Shown here in pieces: positions 15,963 through 22,204 of a stretch of 25,284 nucleotides of DNA. How positions within the stretch are numbered: the stretch's first letter is position 1; every line of letters starts with the position of its first letter. Location of the stretch: contig JAEYXQ010000177.1 of assembly GCA_023431205.1 (NCBI GenBank), forward strand, positions 1-25,284. Reading direction: 5' to 3'. Both the position numbers and the translations under genes were made by a program. This DNA is from Pseudomonadota bacterium. Its GTDB lineage: Bacteria; Pseudomonadota; Alphaproteobacteria; Rhizobiales; Devosiaceae. The notes beneath the pieces were generated by a model. It was not told the origin of the DNA. It did no database searches and worked only from the letters and a program-made list of their open reading frames with translations.

Positions 15963-16050
15963 GCCCCTGATTGTTCCTGAGGGTTGCTGTGGAAAGATGC
16001 AGGTAGCGTCCCCCGTCTTCGCACCCCGCCCGAGGTCGTAGCCGGTCCAG

Positions 16051-16079
16051 TTGGCCAAGTGGTATTTTTTTGGCATTAG
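16051..16079 (+). promoter_or_regulatory. candidate promoter and operator of murQ
   Basis: TTGGCC (16051-16056), a 17-base spacer and CATTAG (16074-16079). The spacer and the -10 box are covered by TGGTATTTTTTTGGCAT (16060-16076). This matches the site before gntR at 15 of 17 positions, in the opposite orientation. Transcription would begin near 16086, a few bases before the Shine-Dalgarno of murQ. Confidence 0.6.
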
Positions 16080-16101
16080 AGTTCCCGTGCAGGAGGACGA
16101 C

Positions 16102-16998
16102 ATGAGCGCCAGAAACACCGAGATGCGGCACCCGCGAGCAGACGGTTTCGACACCCTCCCTGCCGAGGAAGCGCTTCGGGTGCTGGCGCGGGCGCAGGTG
16201 GATGCGGCGCGTGCCGCAGAGGCCGCCGTTCCCGAGATCGCCCGGGCCGCGGAACTGGCCGCCGCGGCGCTCTCAGGAGGCGGGCGGCTGTTCTATGCGG
16301 CGGCGGGAAGTTCCGGCCTCATGGCGCTTGCGGATGCGCTCGAACTGCCCGGCACCTATGGCATCGCGCGGGATCGAATCGTGGTTCTCCTAGCTGGCGG
16401 CACCGACGCTCTGACCTCAATGACGGGTTCGCCGGAGGACGACGCCGGGGCCGCCAAAGCGGAGGTTCGCCGCTTCGGGATCCGCCCGACCGATGCGTTG
16501 ATCGCGGTGACCGCGAGCGGCAGCACCCCCTACCCGCTTGCTGCCGCTGCAGCGGCGGCGGCGGCAGGGGCCCGGACCATCGGGATCGCCAACAATCGGC
16601 AAGCCCCACTGCTAAGGCAGGTGGACGTCGGCATCTGTCTGGAAACCCCGCCCGAGGTTGTGGCGGGCTCGACCCGCATGGGTGCAGGCACCGCGCAGAA
16701 GATCGCCCTCAACATGTTGTCGACCATGATGGCAGTCCATCTTGGGCACGTGCATGATGGCTACATGGTCAATCTGGTGGCCGACAACATCAAGCTGCGG
16801 CAACGAGCCTGTCGCATGGTGATGGAAATCGCCGGGGTGTCGGAAGCAGAAGCCGAGGCCGCCCTGGCGCGCAGCAATGGGTCGGTCAAGCCAGCAGTGC
16901 TGGCGGCAACCGGCATCGAGACACCGGATGAGGTGCTGAAGGCCAGCGGCGGGCGGCTGCGGGTCGCCCTCGCATCGGTCCCTGACGGACGCGACTAA
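16102..16998 (+). CDS. murQ: N-acetylmuramic acid 6-phosphate etherase
   Basis: MurQ cleaves the lactyl ether of MurNAc-6-phosphate to give GlcNAc-6-phosphate and lactate, a step of cell-wall recycling. One SIS domain covers most of the 298 residues. The Glu of the DALELPGTYG segment and the Glu of SPEDD align with the two catalytic glutamates of E. coli MurQ. VAGSTRMGAGTAQKIALNMLST is the family signature. The glycine loop reads AAGSSGLMALAD rather than GAGTSGRLGVLD, as I recall for a rhizobial-type subgroup. The ATG at 16102 has AGGAGG five bases upstream. It diverges from the nag operon, whose enzymes would use its product. No MurNAc kinase or transporter is in the window. Confidence 0.9.
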   Translation: MSARNTEMRHPRADGFDTLPAEEALRVLARAQVDAARAAEAAVPEIARAAELAAAALSGGGRLFYAAAGSSGLMALADALELPGTYGIARDRIVVLLAGGTDALTSMTGSPEDDAGAAKAEVRRFGIRPTDALIAVTASGSTPYPLAAAAAAAAAGARTIGIANNRQAPLLRQVDVGICLETPPEVVAGSTRMGAGTAQKIALNMLSTMMAVHLGHVHDGYMVNLVADNIKLRQRACRMVMEIAGVSEAEAEAALARSNGSVKPAVLAATGIETPDEVLKASGGRLRVALASVPDGRD

Positions 16999-17068
16999 AT
17001 AGGTGGGTCGTGTCGATCCTGGCTTGGGCTGCTCGTCGGACAGGCAGAACACCAGCAGGGAACCCGAC

Positions 17069-17478
17069 ATGACCTACCCTACCGAAGACACCGAACGCGA
17101 TCTCGTCCTCACCCGCATCATCAACGCGCCACCGGAGAAGGTGTATCGCTGCTGGACCGAGCCGGAGTTGCTGAAGCAGTGGTTCGCGCCGCGCCCCTGG
17201 AACACACCTTCGGTGGAGGCGGATGTCCGCCCAGGGGGCGCCAGCCGCGTCACCATGGCGGACGAGAGCGGCACCGAATATGTCGGTGGTAGCCTTCGGA
17301 GAAGCCGTTCTTCAATGCCATTCTGCTGTGCGATGACCTTGGCGACGGGCGGACCCGCTACACCGCCGTCGCGCGCCACTGGAACCCCGAAGACGCGATC
17401 GCCCACAAGCAGATGGGGTTCCATGAAGGATGGGGACTTTGTGCTGCGCAACTCGAGGAAGTTGCCGGACAGCTATAG
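17069..17478 (+). pseudogene. SRPBCC/AHSA1-domain gene broken by an internal deletion
   Basis: The first frame from the ATG at 17069 encodes a normal start of an activator-of-Hsp90-like/START protein (ERDLVLTRIINAPPEKVYRC, WFAPRPWNTP, DVRPGGASRV) up to TEYVGG near 17290. Sense then jumps two bases in frame. From 17293 to the TAG at 17478 the other frame reads PSEKPFFNAILLCDDLGDGR, RTRYTAVARHW and MGFHEGWGLCAAQLEEVAG, a typical C-terminus. About 20-25 residues that normally bridge the halves are missing, so a deletion of a length not divisible by three is likely. The original frame runs on past the break into the next gene. A sequencing error alone would not explain the lost residues. Confidence 0.85.
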
Positions 17479-17542
17479 GGCGAACTGCCGGCCGTTCCAC
17501 GCGTTGACCCGTATCGGCATCAACCCGACAGCGGAGGACAGC

Positions 17543-17740
17543 ATGAACCCCGACCAGGACGACAGGATTCGCGATCGCGCCTATGCATTGTGGGAGGCTG
17601 CCGGCTCCCCCGAGGGTGACGACCAGCGCTTCTGGCATCAGGCAGAGCGCGAACTGGCCGAAGAAGGCAGCGTGGATGTCTCGGCCGAACAGAGCGAAGA
17701 GGGCAAGCCCGTGGTGCAGGCAGGCTTTGCTGCACACTAG
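17543..17740 (+). CDS. DUF2934 small protein
   Basis: The 65-residue hydrophilic protein has the DUF2934 core (RIRDRAYALWEAAGSPEGDD, then FWHQAERELA) and an acidic tail. Its function is not known. The ATG at 17543 has GGAGG seven bases upstream, which decides the start. The same frame is open further 5', but that part is the out-of-frame remnant of the broken SRPBCC gene. It converges on the sensor kinase gene with 12 bases between stop codons. Confidence 0.85.
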   Translation: MNPDQDDRIRDRAYALWEAAGSPEGDDQRFWHQAERELAEEGSVDVSAEQSEEGKPVVQAGFAAH

Positions 17741-17752
17741 ACGCCAGGGGCT

Positions 17753-19327
17753 TCAGCCGCTCGGGTGTCCGGAGACTTCGAGGGCGAGTTCGGCCTCGAA
17801 CACCGTCCCCGCTTCCCGCCGGAAGCTGTAGGTGCCGGCCATCTGGGCGACCACGCCCTTGATCAGGCGCATCCCCATGCTGGTGTTCGGCAGGGGATCG
17901 TCGATACCCTTGCCGTTGTCCCGCACAATCAAGCTTGCCCGTCCTGGGCCGCCGCTCGGCAGCAGCGAGATCAGGATTTTGCCCTCCCCATCCGGGAAGG
18001 CATATTTCAGCGCATTGGTGAGGAGCTCGCTAAGCAACAGCGCCAATGGCGTGGCGTGATCCCGGTCGACGGTGAGGTGTGCGACGTCGTAGGTGAGTTC
18101 CACCGGCGCGCCATAGGCCCGGATCACCTCCCCTGCAACGGCAGGCACGAAATCATGGGCATCGATGGTCGAGTAATGGTCGTGCTGGTAGATGTGCTGG
18201 TGCATCGCCGCCATTGCCGCCAGCCGGCTCTGCAGATCCCGTTTGGCAAGATCGGGCATATTCTGCATGCGCACCAGCGCCTGAACCGATTGCAGATTGT
18301 TCTTCACCCGGTGGTGGATCTCGCGGAACAACAGGGTGTTGGCCTCAAGCGCTGCTTCCAGCTCGCGGCCGCGCCGGGCGTCGCGCATCAGCAGCAGGAT
18401 GATCCACAAGGATCCGATGACCAGCCCCAGAACAACCGGGGAGACGATCACCATCACCGCGACCACGGCGCCGTTGAAGTCGGACCAGGCCTGCGCCGAC
18501 CCCACGGATGCCAGGGCGATGATGTTGGTGCCTTCGACGCGCCAGTAGCTGACGACCCGAGCCACTCCATCTACGGGAGAGGCTGCGGAATGATAAGTCC
18601 CGACCGGTGACTGTTCGAGGTATTCGGTGAAGAGCGGCAAGTTGCTGAGATCGACCGGCCCGTCGGTGGCTGGGAGTCGGCCCATCAGCATTCCGTCGTC
18701 ACGTATGAGGCTGATGGTGGAGGGTTCCTCCACTTCGAGGGAGCGCCAGATGCTCTCCAGCACGGACACCGGGAAGGAGACCATCACCGCCCCTGCGAAG
18801 GCGCCGTTGCGGACCACGCGCTTGCTGAAGACAAAAATCTGCTCGCCGGTAAGGCGGCTCTCGATCACGCTGGAAGTGTAGAACGGTTCGCCATCGCGCA
18901 CCACCATGAAGTACTCGCGATCGGCGATGGAAACCGTGTCGGCGCCGGGAACGGTCGCATAGATGGTGTTGCCCTCCGCGTCGACCACATAGACTTCGGT
19001 CTGGTCGGGCAAGCCCTCGAGCACCACCGGGAGGGTGTCTATATCGGCAAGATCCGGTCCGACAGCCACATCGACCCGCAGCAAGGTCTGCTGAGCCACC
19101 TGGGCGATCCAGTAGGCGTTCGTTCCCACGATCTGCGCGGCAGCGGAAGACCGCTGTTCAATGTTGCGCTCGGTCTGGGCCACCCCCTGAACCAGGAAAT
19201 AGCCGAATATCCCGGCGAACGCGGCCAGGAACAACAACAGCAGCGTCAGCGCTGCTGGTACTGCGGGCACCTTCCGCCAGCTCAGCCTTGCTCCGTCCGC
19301 CAGCCCCGCCTCCCCCGTTTGCGGCAC
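17753..19327 (-). CDS. membrane sensor histidine kinase, HisKA_2 family with Cache-like domain
   Basis: The 524-residue inner-membrane kinase has transmembrane segments at about 24-46 and 286-314. They enclose a periplasmic dCache-like sensor with VYVVDAEGNTIYATVPGAD and IADREYFMVVRDGEPF. The cytoplasmic part has the HisKA_2 H-box REIHHRVKNNLQS (His338/His339 as phosphoacceptor region), an N box LLLSELLTNALKYAFPDG near 431, and G1 motif DNGKGIDD near 470. The GTG start at 19327 lacks a Shine-Dalgarno, and a later GTG (about codon 20) is possible. No response regulator is adjacent. Kinases of this class often feed the alphaproteobacterial general stress response through PhyR, which is inference here. 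Confidence 0.9.
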   Translation of the reverse strand: MPQTGEAGLADGARLSWRKVPAVPAALTLLLLFLAAFAGIFGYFLVQGVAQTERNIEQRSSAAAQIVGTNAYWIAQVAQQTLLRVDVAVGPDLADIDTLPVVLEGLPDQTEVYVVDAEGNTIYATVPGADTVSIADREYFMVVRDGEPFYTSSVIESRLTGEQIFVFSKRVVRNGAFAGAVMVSFPVSVLESIWRSLEVEEPSTISLIRDDGMLMGRLPATDGPVDLSNLPLFTEYLEQSPVGTYHSAASPVDGVARVVSYWRVEGTNIIALASVGSAQAWSDFNGAVVAVMVIVSPVVLGLVIGSLWIILLLMRDARRGRELEAALEANTLLFREIHHRVKNNLQSVQALVRMQNMPDLAKRDLQSRLAAMAAMHQHIYQHDHYSTIDAHDFVPAVAGEVIRAYGAPVELTYDVAHLTVDRDHATPLALLLSELLTNALKYAFPDGEGKILISLLPSGGPGRASLIVRDNGKGIDDPLPNTSMGMRLIKGVVAQMAGTYSFRREAGTVFEAELALEVSGHPSG

Positions 19328-19383
19328 TATAGGGTCGCGCGCGGGTGACTGCTAGAGGCCAGAGTTTGAAGCGCAATCTTGTG

Positions 19384-19557
19384 TCACGGGCCGCCAGCGA
19401 CTGATCCGATGACCGCCATCACCAATTCATCGAGACCGATGTCGCCCGACACCCTGAGTTCATCGTCGCCGCGCTCGACCTTCAACTTGTCGGGCTTTGC
19501 GGCCGCCTGCCGTTCGAGTTCGGCGACAATGGCTTCGCGGACCTGTTGCTCGATCAT
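19384..19557 (-). CDS. conserved-looking 57-residue protein
   Basis: I cannot assign a function. The chain is a charged amphipathic helix (MIEQQVREAIVAELERQAAA), a short beta-like stretch (LKVERGDDELRVSGDI) and a second helix (GLDELVMAVIGSVAGG). There is no signal peptide. It lacks the NepR pattern. The ATG at 19557 is supported by AGGAGG five bases upstream. A longer frame to 19620 has no ribosome site. The stop is 56 bases before the sensor kinase start on the same strand, so cotranscription is plausible. A GGAAC-N18-TT promoter-like motif lies just upstream. Confidence 0.75.
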   Translation of the reverse strand: MIEQQVREAIVAELERQAAAKPDKLKVERGDDELRVSGDIGLDELVMAVIGSVAGGP

Positions 19558-19579
19558 CACAACCTCCTGTTGCTCATCG

Positions 19580-19604
19580 AACACCGTGACCGCAGTGCAG
19601 TTCC
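19580..19604 (-). promoter_or_regulatory. possible EcfG/RpoE2-type promoter
   Basis: GGAAC (19604-19600) is followed after 18 bases by TT (19581-19580) on the minus strand. This spacing is described for RpoE2 of Sinorhizobium. The -10 reads TGTT rather than CGTT. Transcription would start near 19573, giving a leader of about 16 bases that includes the AGGAGG of the 57-residue gene. Confidence 0.4.
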
Positions 19605-19695
19605 CCGCGCACCGCGACAAACGTCAAACATCCGCTTGGGTGGGCAGCCTCTGGCGCGATGGAGCGTTTTGCCAGGGCACCGAGGAGATACGCAG

Positions 19696-19860
19696 ATGCG
19701 CGACAAGAAGACCGAAGACCAGAGCAAACCCGAACAGCAGGACCGCAGCCCCGCCCGCAACAAGGACGAGCAGCGGTCGCAGCAGACCCAGGGCAAGGAC
19801 GACCTGCCCGGCGCCGACGGCGAGCGCTCTGCAGGAGCGAACGAGGACACTTACGACTGA
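19696..19860 (+). CDS. 54-residue very hydrophilic protein
   Basis: The protein is almost wholly Lys, Glu, Asp, Gln, Arg, Ser and Pro (starting MRDKKTEDQSKPEQQDRSP and ending ANEDTYD), with no hydrophobic core, so it is probably disordered. I recognise no family. GAGGAG lies eight bases before the ATG at 19696, which supports translation. It diverges from the 57-residue gene with 138 bases between starts, and it ends eight bases before the 3' end of tRNA-Ser on the other strand. Such proteins are often stress-induced in Hyphomicrobiales, but that is a general impression. Confidence 0.6.
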   Translation: MRDKKTEDQSKPEQQDRSPARNKDEQRSQQTQGKDDLPGADGERSAGANEDTYD

Positions 19861-19868
19861 TGGGGAAA

Positions 19869-19959
19869 TGGCGGAGAGGATGGGATTCGAACCCACGAGG
19901 ACCTTTAGAGCCCTGCGCCCTTAGCAGGGGCGTGCCTTCGACCACTCGGCCACCTCTCC
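19869..19959 (-). tRNA. tRNA-Ser (anticodon GCU)
   Basis: The acceptor stem pairs GGAGAGG (19959-19953) with CCTCTCC (19879-19873), with discriminator G and an encoded CCA at 19871-19869. The anticodon loop CTGCTAA within CGCCC/GGGCG arms gives GCU, reading AGC and AGU. The long variable arm (GCAGGGCTCTAAAGGTCCTC region) is typical of class II tRNA-Ser. The T arm has TGGG-TTCGAAT-CCCA. Confidence 0.97.
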
Positions 19960-19969
19960 GGCAGGGGTG

Positions 19970-19998
19970 GTGGTAGCCGGGAGGGCCGCCTGTGGCAA
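19970..19998 (-). promoter_or_regulatory. candidate promoter of tRNA-Ser
   Basis: TTGCCA (19998-19993), a 17-base spacer and TACCAC (19975-19970) on the minus strand. The expected start is a few bases before the tRNA 5' end. Confidence 0.45.
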
Positions 19999-20044
19999 GC
20001 GGTTTTTGGTCATCACGGGCCGGGACCGGCAGACGCTGCATTTG

Positions 20045-20088
20045 GCTTCGTGTTGTCTCAAATCGCCTGTAAACCTATGACACGAAGC
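20045..20088 (+). promoter_or_regulatory. candidate promoter framed by an inverted repeat, upstream of the DUF2147 gene
   Basis: TTGTCT (20053-20058), a 17-base spacer and TATGAC (20076-20081) form a sigma-70-like promoter about 35 bases before the ATG. Nine-base arms GCTTCGTGT (20045-20053) and ACACGAAGC (20080-20088) abut and partly overlap the two hexamers, as an operator might. Confidence 0.5.
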
Positions 20089-20117
20089 GAATCGCGCTTG
20101 GCGGCGGAGGGCGAAGC

Positions 20118-20663
20118 ATGGTGGGTGGTGGCTGGCTGAAGGCGGCGCTATCGGTTTCGACTCTGGCGATGATGGCGACGGCCGGTGTTGGGCAGCAGCA
20201 GTTGCCGACGGAAGTGCCGGTGGGACCGTACCCGCCGTCTCCGATCGAGGGCACCTGGCAGACGCAGCTCGCCTCCGAAGTCACCATTGCACCCTGCCCA
20301 CAAGGCTGGTGCGGCACGCTGAGCAAGATCGTGGTGCCCAGCGAAGGGCTGTCGCCCGAGGAATTCGCGGCGGCGCAGCAGATGCCGGTGGAAACCTTCA
20401 CCGACATGCGCAACCCCGACCCCGAACTGCGCGGACGGCCGATGCTGGGGCTGCAGATGCTGACGCTGTGGCCGGGCAAGGAGCCGCACATCTTTGACGG
20501 GGAGATCTACAACCCGCAGGATGGGAACACCTATTCCGGCTACATCGAGATGCTCGGGCCCGACATGGTGCGCTTGCGCGGCTGCGTGCTGTTCAACGTG
20601 ATCTGCCAGGGCGAGGACTGGGTCCGGGTGATTTCCGAACCCGAACTCGAGGCTCAGCAGTAG
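20118..20663 (+). CDS. secreted DUF2147 protein
   Basis: The 181-residue protein has an N-terminal signal-like segment (WLKAALSVSTLAMMATAGVG) and then a DUF2147 domain. Typical features are IEGTWQT, WCGTLSKI, DGEIYNPQDGNTYSGYIEML and LRGCVLFNVICQGEDWVRV. Members are periplasmic beta-rich proteins of unknown role, and four Cys could form disulfides. The ATG at 20118 has GGAGG eight bases upstream. The stop codon directly abuts the stop of the glutathione-S-transferase gene on the other strand, with no base between and no terminator. Confidence 0.87.
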   Translation: MVGGGWLKAALSVSTLAMMATAGVGQQQLPTEVPVGPYPPSPIEGTWQTQLASEVTIAPCPQGWCGTLSKIVVPSEGLSPEEFAAAQQMPVETFTDMRNPDPELRGRPMLGLQMLTLWPGKEPHIFDGEIYNPQDGNTYSGYIEMLGPDMVRLRGCVLFNVICQGEDWVRVISEPELEAQQ

Positions 20664-21362
20664 TCAGCGCTGGTTGAAGAGGACCTTCTGGGCTTCCTTG
20701 TCGTCGGCGAGGTTCTTCTGCGGCACGTCCTTGCCCCAGTTGAGGCCCCGCTCCACCGCCGGGCGAGCGTTGAGGCGTTCGATCCAGGCGATGACGTTGG
20801 GGTATTCCTCGCGGGTAATGCCGTAGCGCTCCCAGGACTGGGCCCAGCCGATCGAGGCGATGTCGGCGACCGAATAGGTGCCGGTGATGTATTCCTTGCC
20901 GTCGAGCTGGGTATTCAGCACGCGGAACAGGCGGTGCGTTTCGTCGGCGTAGCGCTTCTGGGCGTAGGGGATTTTCTCGGGCGCATAGACGTTGAAGTGG
21001 TTGTTCTGGCCGAGCATAGGGCCGAAGCCGCCCACCTGCCAGAACAGCCATTCGTCGACCTTGACCTGCTGGCGCAGGTCGGTGGGGTAGAGGCGGCCGA
21101 ACTTCAGGCCGAGATATTTGAGGATGGCGCCGGATTCGAAGATCGAGATCGGCTGCCCATCCGGACCCTCGGGATCAATGATGGCCGGGATCTTGTTGTT
21201 GGGCGAAATGGCCAGGAACTCGGGCTTGAACTGGTCGCCCTTGCCGATGTCGATGCGGTAATAGGTCCACGGCACGCCCAGTTCTTCGAGCATAATGTGG
21301 ACCTTCTGCCCGTTGGGAGTGGGAAGGGAGTAGGCTTCGATCGGCTTGGTCTGGATGGTCAT
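20664..21362 (-). CDS. glutathione S-transferase-like protein (Ure2p/YfcG type)
   Basis: The 232-residue cytoplasmic protein has a thioredoxin-like N-terminal domain (AYSLPTPNGQKVHIMLEELG, then SPNNKIPAIIDPEG and the glutathione-contacting FESGAILKYL). An all-helical C-terminal domain follows, with SVADIASIGWAQSWERYG. The TPNGQ segment is characteristic of the bacterial Ure2p-like group, often active as disulfide-bond reductases with glutathione. The substrate is unknown. The ATG at 21362 starts it. It appears monocistronic and converges on the DUF2147 gene without a gap. Confidence 0.9.
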   Translation of the reverse strand: MTIQTKPIEAYSLPTPNGQKVHIMLEELGVPWTYYRIDIGKGDQFKPEFLAISPNNKIPAIIDPEGPDGQPISIFESGAILKYLGLKFGRLYPTDLRQQVKVDEWLFWQVGGFGPMLGQNNHFNVYAPEKIPYAQKRYADETHRLFRVLNTQLDGKEYITGTYSVADIASIGWAQSWERYGITREEYPNVIAWIERLNARPAVERGLNWGKDVPQKNLADDKEAQKVLFNQR

Positions 21363-21447
21363 GGGCCCGTTCCGTTTTGGACGATAGGCCAGTTATATCG
21401 GTGCTTAACGATGAAGGGCAAGGGCGACATCTGCCCCTGCCCGTCGA

Positions 21448-21888
21448 TCAGGCTCGTTCGACCACCAGTTGCGGGGTGCCGTCTCCGCGCAGGGCCGGCG
21501 ACACGCCACGGATATCGACCGTGCCGGTGACGCGGTGGCGGTGCGCGGCGAACATGAAGTTCGGCGTCACGTTGACGGGCTCGTCGAATAGGATGGTCAA
21601 CTGGTAGTGCTGCATGCCGCTCATCAGGTTTACGCCGAGCAGCATGCCCTTGTAGGGCTGCGACAGATAGGTGCCGCGGACACGCTGGCCGACCTGGAAG
21701 GGCGGCGAGATGCGAGCCGGCAGCGCCGCACGGGCGGTGTTCCAGTCGCGAAAGCCATGCGCGTGCGCCACGGCTTCCAGCGCGGCGGAATGGGTCAGGG
21801 GATTGCCGGACCGGACACGATCCTCGCGCAGGGCGCGCGCTTCGGCCTTGAGGGTCTGGACGGATGGGGTGTCGAGTGAAAACGACAT
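21448..21888 (-). CDS. Glyoxalase_8-like small protein
   Basis: The 146-residue protein starts with the short motif typical of the Glyoxalase_8-like (PF20066) domain (LKAEARALREDR, then THSAALEAVAHAHGFRDWNT), which some annotations call a glyoxalase superfamily protein. The rest (VGQRVRGTYLSQPYKGMLLG and on) looks like a small beta domain. There are no obvious metal-binding His/Glu pairs of true glyoxalase I, so enzyme activity is doubtful. The ATG at 21888 has AGAGGA about seven bases upstream. No operon partner is apparent. Confidence 0.75.
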   Translation of the reverse strand: MSFSLDTPSVQTLKAEARALREDRVRSGNPLTHSAALEAVAHAHGFRDWNTARAALPARISPPFQVGQRVRGTYLSQPYKGMLLGVNLMSGMQHYQLTILFDEPVNVTPNFMFAAHRHRVTGTVDIRGVSPALRGDGTPQLVVERA

Positions 21889-22204
21889 GACGAAGTCCTC
21901 TCATTCGCGATGAGGGCGTCTTGTTCATGGGGCTCGCCTTGCCACGATGCGCCGGTGCGAAGATGAACGAGGGTTCGTTGTCCTGGCTCGGGGCTGGACT
22001 TCACCATCGGACACATGTCCGGCGAGCGGCGGGTGCCAGCGACCTGATGCGGATATGGTCGCACGGGACCGCAGTGTCAATGATCATCACCGCGTTTGAT
22101 CGACCCATCAGGGATTTCCGTTAGGCCGTGGGGCGAATCCGGCCTATGCAGGATGTCACTCTACCTTCTCGCCATTGCGGCGAAGCTTCCCCGACGGACT
22201 GACC
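21889..22204. other. 316-base intergenic region upstream of the TauE/SafE gene
   Basis: No convincing gene is visible on either strand. It must carry divergent promoters for the Glyoxalase_8-like and permease genes, but I find no strong hexamer pair. The one clear element is CGGACA-CA-TGTCCG at 22008-22021, an inverted repeat with six-base arms that could be an operator. Confidence 0.5.

Noticed and set aside
17003..17740. A single 245-residue fusion of SRPBCC and DUF2934
   Set aside because: The middle third is out-of-frame sequence. The true SRPBCC C-terminus is readable in another frame, and DUF2934 has its own start and ribosome site.
19384..19557. The 57-residue protein as NepR, the anti-sigma factor
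   Set aside because: It lacks the LRxxYd and PxPdrf-like segments of NepR, and no PhyR or EcfG gene is adjacent.
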